From an uncultured Ruminococcus sp. (GTDB lineage Bacteria; Bacillota; Clostridia; Oscillospirales; Ruminococcaceae), in assembly GCA_944388405.1 (NCBI GenBank), contig CALXIQ010000020.1, forward strand, positions 1-40,731: DNA of 40,731 bases. Direction: 5' to 3'. Made by a program: the position numbers and the translations under genes. Below are positions 7,337-15,743 of the stretch, one piece after another. Within the stretch, counting starts at the first letter, position 1, and every line of letters begins with the position of its first letter. Under the pieces are notes generated by a model, which was not told the origin of the DNA, made no database searches, and worked only from the letters and a program-made list of their open reading frames with translations.

Positions 7337-8676
7337 CCGACGGCATCGACCATGCGTGGATATATATGGGCGAGTTTGAATCAAGAGATGAAGTGATAAG
7401 CTATCTGAAGTCTATAGGGGTTGAGGAAAGCCTTATCACTTCCGAAACAGTCGGCGACGGTTCGGGCGACGGCGGAACTCACTGGAGAATCGAATCAAAC
7501 GGCACTGAGGGAGTGGTAGTAAACAACAAGACCGACGGTAAAACTGCCACCGCAATGAATATGTCGGCTTTCAGGATTACACAGTCGGATGTGAAATTTG
7601 AAATCCTGAAGGTGGATTCCGAAACCGGAGCAGTTATCGGGAAAAGTCCTGTGGACAATTCGTCTGCGGTTTATGGCGTTTACAGCGATGAAGCTTGCAC
7701 AAGAAAGGTGGGCGAAATTACAATCGGGTCAGACGGAAAAGGCTCGGTAATGCTGCCGGACGGTAGGTATTATGCCAAGGAGCTGAAAGCCCCCACAGGG
7801 TATGAGATTGACGGGACAGTTTACGCTATCTCGGAAAATCAGACAACCACAGTCCGTGAAACTGCCGAAAAAGGAACAATCAAAGTCATCAAAACCGCTG
7901 AGGATAATATCATCAGGGATATTGAATTTAAGGTTACAGGTTCAGACGGCAGCACATATACAAAAAAGACCGATTCTAAGGGAATTGCAGAGTTTTCAGG
8001 ACTTAAGGTTTACGATATGAAAACCGGGGAACTTATCACCTACACTGTTTCAGAGCAAAATGTCCCGGCAAAGTATGTTGTCCCTGCAAATCAGACAGTG
8101 ACTTTAACTGCTGACGAAACCACCACAAAGACCTTCAAGAACATTCTCAAAAAGTTTACCCTTGAAGTTGCAAAACAGGACTCAGAAACGGTCTCCGCAC
8201 AGGGTGACGGCACTCTTGCAGGCGCAGTTTACGGCATTTACCGTGACGGTGATCTGGTGGACATCTACACCACAGATGAAAACGGATATTTCAAAACAAA
8301 AGAATATATCTGCGGAGATTATACGGTTGGGGAAATCAGCCCGTCAGAGGGGTATCTTCTTGATGAAAGTGTATATTCTGTAGGTGCAGACGCCGGGAAT
8401 TTTACACTTGAGAATAACTCAGTTTCAATGACCGTCACCGAAGATGTAATCAAAGGCAACATTGCAATCATAAAGCACAGCGATAACGGCTCAACCCAGA
8501 TTGAAACCCCCGAAGCAGGGGCGGAATTTGAGGTTTATCTCAAATCGGCGGGAAGCTATGAAAATGCGGCTGAAGCTGTGCGGGATATTCTGACCTGCGA
8601 TGAAAACGGCTTTGCACAGACAAAGCTCCCGACGGCACTGACTACCCCGCTGTATATCTGGTCGATAGTGTCCTAA
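7337..8676 (+). pseudogene. C-terminal part of the surface protein: end of NlpC/P60 plus Cna_B/SpaA-type repeats, truncated
   Basis: The frame resumes right after the palindromic element with DGIDHAWIYMG, which carries the conserved His of NlpC/P60. It continues into several prealbumin-like (Cna_B/SpaA) modules, each opening with a strand such as FEILKVDSETG and closing near an APTGYEI or PSEGYLL motif. Such repeats build stalks of surface adhesins and pilins. The reading is conserved to about position 8640, then shifts into unrelated sequence and stops (TTPLYIWSIVS). No LPxTG anchor or further repeats follow. The gene therefore lost both its middle and its C-terminus; the right break marks the start of the ABC-transporter cassette. 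Confidence 0.75.
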
Positions 8677-8813
8677 TGCGGACGGCGCAAAATCCGTTAT
8701 CACTTTGTGGTAGCGGATATTTTTGTGCCCGCTGAGAAAGTTTGTGTTAAGCCTAAGTAAGCTTATATCGAAATTCTAATACCGATATCATAGACAAAGC
8801 TTAAAATATCTTG

Positions 8814-8842
8814 AAAGCGAGTAAATATTCACTCGCTTTTTT
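8814..8842 (+). terminator. Intrinsic terminator before the ABC cassette
   Basis: AAAGCGAGT, loop AAATATTC, ACTCGCTTTTTT. It separates the truncated surface gene from the transporter promoter. Confidence 0.85.
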
Positions 8843-8882
8843 GTAGTTTCAGACCAAATATCGGCATTTCGGGACAGAATAA

Positions 8883-8911
8883 TTGACTTATGGTATCGAA
8901 TGCGATATAAT
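8883..8911 (+). promoter_or_regulatory. Vegetative promoter of the orphan ABC exporter
   Basis: TTGACT at 8883-8888, a 17-bp spacer and a perfect TATAAT at 8906-8911, about 90 bp before the start codon. No AgrA-type boxes are seen upstream of it. Confidence 0.8.
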
Positions 8912-9002
8912 GAAAGTACAGAAATATCAACATAAAGCTGGATTTTTTAATTTTCTTAAATCTTTATAACCACATCATCATATTACCGAAAGAAGGTACA
9001 GC

Positions 9003-10775
9003 ATGTTAAAAGGACTCATATTTTTTATAAAATTTGCATGGAAAGAGAAAAAATCATATGTTGTTTTAAATGCAGTCAATCAGCTTTTATTAGGTATCCT
9101 GCCGCTTGTTATAATTGCAGTGCCGTCCTATGTAATTGATGAATTGATGGAGAAACAAAGGATTTCTGTCATTGCAGCATATGTTATTGCATTACTGCTG
9201 GCAATTTTCGTTAATAGCTGGGTGGTACAGCATATTAACCTTGTGGTTTTCACTCAGCGTATATATCTTGCTGCAAGGTTTGACAAGTATATGCACGCCA
9301 AGCTTGCGAATACAGATTTTTGCAATCTGGAGAAGCCGAGCTTTCATGACATGGCTGAAAAAGCAAAGAAATTCTTGTATGGCGATGGACGTGGATTTTC
9401 TTATGTTATGGAAAGTGCGTTTTCGATTATAGGTAAAGTAATAACATTGTTCGGAATCATCGCAATTATTTCGATGATGAATGCGTGGATTGTTGCGATA
9501 TTTTTGCTCATGATTTTAGCAAGCGCATTTGTGGACTCCAAGTCAAAAGAAAAAAATCACAAAATCGCTATGGAGGCGGTAAATGTAGAACGCAGATGGG
9601 GCTATTTTTCCCGCATTCTGGAGGATACAAGCTTTTCCAAGGAAATCCGGATGAACAATCTCAGTGATTGGCTGCTCAATAAGGAGATTGATTATTCCGA
9701 AAAGGCAATACAATATTATAAAAAGCGAAATCGCTTTTCTTCACTTTCAATTCTTTTTAATGCATTTGCAGGTCTGCTGCAGAATGGAATTACCTATGCC
9801 TATCTTGTTTATCGGGTAATTATGCAAACTATCACAATCGGCGAATTTACGCTGTACTTAAATGCCGTTGCAACATTTTCTGGCGCTGTAAGCGGAGTTT
9901 TGTCAAGTCTTGTGGATATTAAAATTTACGGATTATATTATGATGATCTGGATGAATATGTCCATATTTCAGAAACGCTGAGGGATAATCAGAAGCTGCC
10001 TGTCCCCATTTCCCGACAGGGTGATTTTATAATCTCATTTAAGCATGTTTATTTCCGATATCCGGGGCAGGAGATTTATGCGCTGAAGGATGTCAATGTA
10101 GAAATCCATTCCGGCACAAAGCTTTCCGTTGTAGGAGAAAACGGTGCTGGAAAGACAACCTTTATCAAGCTGCTGTGCCGTCTTTATGATCCGACAGAAG
10201 GCGAAATTTTGTGCAATGGCATTAATATCCGCGACATTGATTATGATAAATATATGGCGATTTTCTCGGCTGTGTTTCAGGATTATAAACTATTTTCTTT
10301 TTCCATACGGGATAATATCGTTTTAAATGATGCAAAGGTTTCTGACGAAAGAGTAAATCAACTACTGCGCAAGGTAGGATTGTATGAGAAAATCAGCAGA
10401 TTGCCAAAGGGAATTAATACAAACATCTACAAAGAATTTGACGAAAGCGGAATTGAACCGTCCGGTGGAGAAGCACAGAAAATTGCCATAGCCCGGGCAA
10501 TTGCCAGAGATTCCAAAATAGTCATTTTAGACGAACCGCTTTCTGCGCTTGACCCCAAAGCAGAGCATGAAATCTACGAGCAATTTGAAGATATGGTACA
10601 AAACAAAACCGCCATATATATTTCTCACCGCCTTTCATCCAGTCGTTCCTGTGATTCCATTCTGGTGTTTGAAAACGGCAGTATAACTGAAATGGGAACG
10701 CATCAGGAGTTGGTGGAAAAGGGCGGGAAATATGCAGAGCTTTATTCGATGCAGGCAGATCCATATAAGGACTAG
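9003..10775 (+). CDS. ABC exporter, fused permease and ATPase (peptide/lipid type)
   Basis: A 590-residue half-transporter. The first 310 residues hold about six membrane segments of the ABC type-1 exporter fold. The ATPase domain follows with Walker A GENGAGKTT near residue 378, Q-loop VFQDY near 430, signature PSGGE (normally LSGGE) near 486, Walker B IVILDEP near 507 and H-loop ISHRLS near 541. AGAAGG precedes the ATG. Its overall build is like the exporter inside the RiPP cluster at 24950-26746, and both belong to the group that exports peptides or antibiotics. It stands alone with its own promoter (8883-8911) and terminator, wedged between truncated element genes. The substrate cannot be predicted. 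Confidence 0.88.
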   Translation: MLKGLIFFIKFAWKEKKSYVVLNAVNQLLLGILPLVIIAVPSYVIDELMEKQRISVIAAYVIALLLAIFVNSWVVQHINLVVFTQRIYLAARFDKYMHAKLANTDFCNLEKPSFHDMAEKAKKFLYGDGRGFSYVMESAFSIIGKVITLFGIIAIISMMNAWIVAIFLLMILASAFVDSKSKEKNHKIAMEAVNVERRWGYFSRILEDTSFSKEIRMNNLSDWLLNKEIDYSEKAIQYYKKRNRFSSLSILFNAFAGLLQNGITYAYLVYRVIMQTITIGEFTLYLNAVATFSGAVSGVLSSLVDIKIYGLYYDDLDEYVHISETLRDNQKLPVPISRQGDFIISFKHVYFRYPGQEIYALKDVNVEIHSGTKLSVVGENGAGKTTFIKLLCRLYDPTEGEILCNGINIRDIDYDKYMAIFSAVFQDYKLFSFSIRDNIVLNDAKVSDERVNQLLRKVGLYEKISRLPKGINTNIYKEFDESGIEPSGGEAQKIAIARAIARDSKIVILDEPLSALDPKAEHEIYEQFEDMVQNKTAIYISHRLSSSRSCDSILVFENGSITEMGTHQELVEKGGKYAELYSMQADPYKD

Positions 10776-10833
10776 AAAGATGAGTTTTTATGAAAAATCA
10801 ATTGCCTGAATCAGCGCTTTTAGTTGTCATAGC

Positions 10834-10866
10834 AGGTGTAAGGGAAAAATCTCTTACACCTGTTTT
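10834..10866 (+). terminator. Hairpin ending the ABC cassette
   Basis: AGGTGTAAG at 10834-10842 pairs with CTTACACCT at 10853-10861, followed by GTTTTG. It lies 59 bp after the transporter stop codon, exactly where conserved toprim coding sequence resumes. Confidence 0.7.
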
Positions 10867-10868
10867 GT

Positions 10869-11792
10869 TGGGACCCGAGGGAAAATGGCATCCCCGTACA
10901 GGCAAGCAAGCGTTCTACAAATACTTTCGGAAAGCCTTTCAGAATAACCTGCGAGGGTTCGGACACAAGATACAGCTTTGCTCACTTTGGCAAGTCGGAA
11001 AAGCTGTTTGTGTTTGAAGCTCCGATTGATATGATGAGCTTCTTCACACTCTATCCTCAGGAGTGGCAAAATCACAGCTGCATCGCAATGAACGGAGTGT
11101 ATGAAAATGCGGTTTTAACGGCGTTGGAAAAGCATAAAAATCTATCGGAAATCATTCTTTGCGTTGATAACGACGAGGGCGGAATCGAAGCAGCGGACAG
11201 ACTCAGGGATATTCTTGCGGAAAACGGATATACCGATGTTAAACGCATTGCGCCGCAGTTCAAAGACTGGAACGAGGATTTAAAAGCGAAAAACGACGCC
11301 ACACCTCTCCCTGCCGTTCCGCATAAGCGAAAAGAAGAATATTTAAGGCAAATTGAAGCTTTGCAGCATTTGCGATGCCGTCCCGACAAGCTGAAATCTC
11401 AGATTTATGCTACTTTCAAAAACGGACAATACAAATATCTTGCCGAGTATGCGCTGGCAGGCTCGGCATTTTTTGTGTGCAAAACCTCTGAAAATGTCAT
11501 GTTTGAAAAGCTTAAAGCAAAGCTGAAAGCAGAGTACAAACCCTACACCGACAGAAGCGGAAAAGCACAGAAGCAAAAGCTTTTACAGGAGAGTGTGCAG
11601 GAAGTCCTGAGTGATTTAAAGCAGTCTGTCCGCACTCATCAGCAGTCTGTGCAGACAGCAAAACTACTGTATCAGCTTGCGGATAATGCGGTGAGAATGG
11701 AGGTGGAGGAAGCTTTAAGCGTTCCCATTCAGGAGCAGAGCGAGGATATGGATATCGTTTCCGAGCCTAAACCTTGTATGGAGTTTGGGTAA
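10869..11792 (+). pseudogene. 5'-truncated DUF3991/toprim protein (primase-like)
   Basis: The frame is open from about 10869 (ENGIPVQASKRS, CEGSDTRYSFAHFGKSEKLFVFEAPID) to 11792 without a break. This is the middle and C-terminal part of the DUF3991-toprim proteins of Firmicutes elements. The toprim fold shows the glutamate strand VFEAPIDMMSF and the acidic pair ILCVDNDEGGIEAA. The N-terminal part with the zinc finger is missing, and the upstream side is the terminator of the ABC cassette. An ATG at 11010 could still start a 260-residue product, but it would lack the first toprim strand. Intact relatives act in DNA priming or conjugative replication. I judge it a decayed gene. Confidence 0.7.
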
Positions 11793-11895
11793 TGCAATAC
11801 CCTCCGCTTCACAGCGCAACACCTTGAAGGAATAAATCTGACTACTTAATTAAATACAAAGGAAAGAATATTAAATACAGATTGGAAGTGAAAAA
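11793..11895 (+). other. Short spacer before the coupling-protein gene
   Basis: About 100 bp, AT-rich, with no recognisable gene. GGAAGTG near its end serves as ribosome site for the TTG start of the next gene. Confidence 0.3.
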
Positions 11896-13692
11896 TTGAA
11901 TGAAAAACAGATGATCTTAATATGCATACTTGCAGCACTTTTTATCGCCTTTTTAGTGATTGTAAATCTTCTTGACAGCAAATCGCTTAATGGAATAAAA
12001 TCCAGAAGGATAGGTGACGGTCAGCACGGAACCGCAAGATGGGCAACAAAAGCAGAGATAAAACAGACTTTTTCATCTCTGCCGTTTGAGCCGCAAAAGT
12101 GGCGTAAGGGGGAGAACCTTCCTCACAGCCGCAAGGGAGATGTTGTGCAGGGGACGATTGTGGGCTGTAAAACCCACGGCAAAAAGACGACGGCAATTGT
12201 GGATATCGCAGACGTCCATACCCTGATGATTGGTGCGGCAGGAGTGGGAAAAACAGCGTACTTTCTGTATCCAAACCTTGAGCTTGCCTGTGCAAGCGGA
12301 ATGTCATTCATATCAACCGACACAAAAGGCGACGTAGCAAGGAATTACGGAACAATCGCAGCAAAGTACTACGGCTACAACGTTTCGGTGCTGGATTTAA
12401 GAAATCCCACCAGAAGTCATGAAAACAATATTCTGCATCTTGTCAACAAATACATGGACATTTATCTGTCCGATAAAAACAATCTTTCAGCCAAAGCCAA
12501 AGCGGAGAAGTACGCTAAAATCACTGCAAAGACAATAATCAATATCGGCGGCGACAACTCAAGCTACGGACAAAATGCCTTTTTCTACGACGCTGCGGAA
12601 GGACTGCTTGCCTCGGTGATTCTTTTACTTGCGGAGTTCGGCGATAAAAATCAGCGGCATATTGTGTCGGTATTCAAGCTGATACAGGACCTTCTGGCTA
12701 AATATCAGCCTGACCCCAAAGCCAAACCAAAGCTGTATTTTTCAAAGCTGATGGACAAACTCCCTTCGGAGCATAAAGCAAAATGGCTTGCAGGGGCGGC
12801 GCTTAATTCGGCTGACCAGGCAATGTTGTCGGTAATGTCAACTGCTTTGTCACGGCTTAACAGCTTTCTCGATTCCGAGCTTGAACAGATGCTCTGCTTC
12901 GGCACTGCCATTGACGCCGAAAAGTTCTGCAATGAAAAATCGGCGATTTTTATCATTCTCCCCGAAGAAGATCAGAGCAAATATTTTATGGTCAGCCTGC
13001 TTGTTCAGCAGCTGTACAGAGAAATACTTGTGATTGCCGATGAAAACGGCGGCAGGCTGAAAAACCGTGTTATGTTCTATCTTGACGAGCTGGGAACTTT
13101 CCCAAAAATAGAGGGTATGGAAGCAATGTTCTCGGCAGGCAGGTCAAGAAAAATTTCAATTGTGGCGATTATCCAGTCCTTCGCCCAGCTTGAACAGACC
13201 TACGGCAGACAAGGCATGGAGATTATCACCGACAACACTCAGCTTACCGTTTTCGGAGGGTTTGCACCTAACTCACAATCGGCGGAAGCGCTTTCAAAAT
13301 CCCTTGGGGAGCAGACGGTGCTAAGCGGTTCTGTTTCCCAAGGGAGAGATAAAAGTCAGTCGCTGCAGATGATAGGCAGGCCGCTTATGACTGTTGATGA
13401 GCTGAAAACCATGCCCAAAGGTCAGTTTATTGTAATGAAAACCGGATCTCACCCCATGATCTCAAAGCTGAAGCTGTATTTCAGGTGGGGGATTGAATTT
13501 GAGGACGAATACCGCCTGCCGGACAAGACCGCAAAGGCGGTTTCCTACATGGAACGGGACGAATTGATAAAGGACATTGAGGTCAAATATCCCCGGAAGA
13601 AAAAAGCCGAGGTTATTGAGGAAATTGAAATTTCCGATGAAGAAGAACCGTACAAGAAGATGAAAGTAAAGACAGGAGATGATGATTATTGA
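11896..13692 (+). CDS. Type IV coupling protein (VirD4/TraG family ATPase)
   Basis: A 598-residue membrane ATPase that brings the relaxase-DNA complex to the conjugation channel. A TTG start follows GGAAGTG. One membrane segment (MILICILAALFIAFLVIVNLL) lies at residues 6-26. The NTPase domain has Walker A GAAGVGKTAYF near residue 113, the FISTDTKGDVARNYG block near 137, and Walker B VMFYLDELGTFPKIEG near 393. A conserved AIIQSFAQLEQTYG segment follows. Some relatives carry a second N-terminal membrane segment; here only one is evident. It heads a tight transfer operon: the next gene overlaps its stop codon by 4 bp. No damage is visible. Confidence 0.9.
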   Translation: MNEKQMILICILAALFIAFLVIVNLLDSKSLNGIKSRRIGDGQHGTARWATKAEIKQTFSSLPFEPQKWRKGENLPHSRKGDVVQGTIVGCKTHGKKTTAIVDIADVHTLMIGAAGVGKTAYFLYPNLELACASGMSFISTDTKGDVARNYGTIAAKYYGYNVSVLDLRNPTRSHENNILHLVNKYMDIYLSDKNNLSAKAKAEKYAKITAKTIINIGGDNSSYGQNAFFYDAAEGLLASVILLLAEFGDKNQRHIVSVFKLIQDLLAKYQPDPKAKPKLYFSKLMDKLPSEHKAKWLAGAALNSADQAMLSVMSTALSRLNSFLDSELEQMLCFGTAIDAEKFCNEKSAIFIILPEEDQSKYFMVSLLVQQLYREILVIADENGGRLKNRVMFYLDELGTFPKIEGMEAMFSAGRSRKISIVAIIQSFAQLEQTYGRQGMEIITDNTQLTVFGGFAPNSQSAEALSKSLGEQTVLSGSVSQGRDKSQSLQMIGRPLMTVDELKTMPKGQFIVMKTGSHPMISKLKLYFRWGIEFEDEYRLPDKTAKAVSYMERDELIKDIEVKYPRKKKAEVIEEIEISDEEEPYKKMKVKTGDDDY

Positions 13693-13994
13693 TATTGCCA
13701 AGAAGAATTTACGATTTGCCGATAAGCCACAAGGCGGTGTCGGTGTACTGTTATCTTGCAAACTGTGCCGACAGAAACGGCGAATGTTTTCCGTCGGTAA
13801 GAACAATAGCGGAGGATCTGAAGCTGTCAAGGACGACGGTGTTCAGAGCCTTTAATGAGCTGGAAGCAAACGGACTGTTAGAGCGGCTTCCCCGTCATCA
13901 CGTTCAGGGCGGAAGGCGAAGCTCGCTTTACAAAATCAAGGGTGAGATTGTTCCCGTAAACAAAGGAGGAAAAGCAAAATGTTTGACTGGATAG
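13689..13994 (+). CDS. Winged helix-turn-helix protein
   Basis: A 101-residue protein with an HTH_36-type winged helix at about residues 12-80: SHKAVSVYCYLANCADRNGECFPSVRTI, then the recognition helix LSRTTVFRAFNELEANGLLERL. This fold occurs in replication initiators and small regulators. The TTG start overlaps the coupling-protein stop (TTGA) with GGAG 10 bases upstream. The end overlaps the TrbL gene by 16 bp. Its place inside the transfer operon suggests a regulator or replication accessory of the element. Confidence 0.75.
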   Translation: MILPRRIYDLPISHKAVSVYCYLANCADRNGECFPSVRTIAEDLKLSRTTVFRAFNELEANGLLERLPRHHVQGGRRSSLYKIKGEIVPVNKGGKAKCLTG

Positions 13995-14908
13995 GCGATG
14001 CCATAGACTGGATAGGTGACGGAATCTCATCAATCTGGGACAACACGGTAGGAGCGGCGGTGGAAACGGTAAGCGACGCTGTGTGGGATGTTATGTTTGA
14101 GTGGCTTTTCAACCTTATCTACGGAGCGGTTGTAGACCTGTTTGAATTCATAAACTCAAGTTCTGCGAATATTTTCACTCTTTTCTGGGTGCAGTCGTTC
14201 ATATCACTTTTTCACAGCCTTGCCTGGCTGCTGTTTGTATGCGGACTGGTTGTGGCGGTTTTTGACACGGCAATAGCCTACGAGTCGGGGCAGGCCAACA
14301 TCAGAAACACCTGCATTAACATTCTTAAAGGGTTTATGGCGGCAAGTCTTGTGACGGTTGTTCCGCAAAGGCTGTACGAATTCTGTGTTGCATTGCAGCG
14401 GACGTTTGCATATGATTTGCTCGGAGGATTTGTAACAAGCGCCGGCGCTTCCGTTGCGGATTCGGGGCTGGCGGTGATAATGGCGCTGGCTTACAACGTG
14501 TCGCTGTTCAGCTTGTTTTTCATAATTCTGTTTGGTTACTGCACTGTGAAGGTGGTGTTTTCAAACATCAAGCGAGGCGGCATAATGCTTTGCCAGATTG
14601 CTGTGGGAAGCTTGTATATGTTCGGAATACCGAGAGGTTACACCGACGGATTTTTCTCATGGTGCAGACAGGTAATTGCAATCTGCCTTACGGCTTTTTT
14701 GCAGACCACAATACTCTACCTCGGACTGCTTACCTACCCACAGCATCCTCTGCTTGCGGTGGGAATATGCCTTTCCGCCACGGAAGTGCCGAGGATTGCT
14801 CAGATGTTCGGTTTGGATACAAGTGTGAGGGTTAATATGATGTCGGTTTCCAATACGGTGAGCATGGGAGCAAAGGCGGTAGGCATACTGAAAGGAGGGT
14901 CTAAATGA
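13979..14908 (+). CDS. TrbL/VirB6-like conjugation channel membrane protein
   Basis: A 309-residue polytopic membrane protein. After an amphipathic start (WIGDAIDWIGDGISSIWD), about six hydrophobic segments are spread over residues 65-290, including SLAWLLFVCGLVVAVFDTA and VSLFSLFFIILFGYC. Topology, length and operon place match the TrbL/VirB6-type inner-membrane channel component of Firmicutes type IV secretion. GGAGG precedes the ATG, which lies within the end of the previous gene. It overlaps the PrgI-like gene by 4 bp (ATGA). Confidence 0.8.
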   Translation: MFDWIGDAIDWIGDGISSIWDNTVGAAVETVSDAVWDVMFEWLFNLIYGAVVDLFEFINSSSANIFTLFWVQSFISLFHSLAWLLFVCGLVVAVFDTAIAYESGQANIRNTCINILKGFMAASLVTVVPQRLYEFCVALQRTFAYDLLGGFVTSAGASVADSGLAVIMALAYNVSLFSLFFIILFGYCTVKVVFSNIKRGGIMLCQIAVGSLYMFGIPRGYTDGFFSWCRQVIAICLTAFLQTTILYLGLLTYPQHPLLAVGICLSATEVPRIAQMFGLDTSVRVNMMSVSNTVSMGAKAVGILKGGSK

Positions 14909-15171
14909 AAACCTACATCTACCCCGAAAACCTGCGGGCAAACGCAAAGCTGTGGTTGTGGAGCGTTCGGGATTTTATCATAATCTGCACAGGGATAATC
15001 CTGTCGGCGGCGGTGCTTGTAAATCTGCTAAGCGTACTGCCTGTTGCATTTACCGTATGCTTTGCGTTTTTATCGCTTCGTGTGGACGAAACGTCCATCA
15101 TGGACTATATTTTTAACGCTGTAAGGTTCTTTGTGACTTCGCAGCAGCTGTTTTTATGGAGGGAAAAATGA
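14905..15171 (+). CDS. PrgI-family (VirB3-like) membrane protein
   Basis: An 88-residue protein starting MKTYIYPENLRANAKLWLWSVRD, typical of PrgI/VirB3-like subunits. Two hydrophobic stretches (FIIICTGIILSAAVLVNLLS and LPVAFTVCFAFLSL) span about residues 26-60. These small proteins work with the VirB4 ATPase at the membrane base of the conjugation channel. Its start overlaps the TrbL stop, and its last codons overlap the next start. Confidence 0.8.
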   Translation: MKTYIYPENLRANAKLWLWSVRDFIIICTGIILSAAVLVNLLSVLPVAFTVCFAFLSLRVDETSIMDYIFNAVRFFVTSQQLFLWREK

Positions 15172-15743
15172 TGAAGAATAACAAAAAGAGCGTTCAGGAG
15201 CTGATAGGTCTTGAACGCTTTACTCGTTTCGGCGTAAAAACCGACAAGGCTGAAATTGCATTTTTCAGTGTGGAGCCCACCAACATTTCGGTGCTTTCGG
15301 CGGCGAATATCGACATAAAGATTCACCGCCTTATGATGCTGTTAAGCGCTCTCCCCGACCTTGAAATACTTGCCCTCGATTCCTGCCAGCGTTTTGACAG
15401 CAACAAAAGCTATGTGAAGAAAAGGCTTGAACAGGAATCCAACCGGGCGGTGAGAAAGCTTCTGCAGGCAGATTATGATTTTCTTGATGAAATTCAGATT
15501 GAAATGTCCTCGGCAAGGCGGTTTATGTTTGCGCTCGGGTTCCGCAGAGAAAAAGACGAGCAGATTTTTAATATCATCAACCGAATTGACAAGGCAATTT
15601 CCGACCATGGCTTTACTGCAAGAAGAATGTCAAAAGCCGAGATTAAGGGAATGCTTGCGCTGTACTTCGGGGCAAGCATATCGGGAGATAAAATTCCCGA
15701 TACCGAGGGGGAAGAATATTTTGATTTGGAGGCGGTAAAATGA
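15168..15743 (+). CDS. Conjugation protein found between PrgI-like and VirB4 genes
   Basis: About 192 residues, soluble, mixed charge, no catalytic motif recognised. The start is placed at the ATG pair 15168/15171 because GGAGGG at 15158-15163 is correctly spaced; a GTG/ATG further upstream is less likely. Related elements carry a similar gene (often read as an N-terminal companion of VirB4) at this place. It contains a segment RRFMFALGFRREKDEQIFNIINRID. It ends within 4 bp of the VirB4 start (ATGA overlap). Role in transfer is inferred from position. Confidence 0.7.
   Translation: MMKNNKKSVQELIGLERFTRFGVKTDKAEIAFFSVEPTNISVLSAANIDIKIHRLMMLLSALPDLEILALDSCQRFDSNKSYVKKRLEQESNRAVRKLLQADYDFLDEIQIEMSSARRFMFALGFRREKDEQIFNIINRIDKAISDHGFTARRMSKAEIKGMLALYFGASISGDKIPDTEGEEYFDLEAVK

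Noticed and set aside
10790..11017. 75-residue plus-strand ORF after the ABC exporter
   Set aside because: It crosses the cassette terminator and reads the toprim remnant in the wrong frame; the conserved toprim frame is offset by one.
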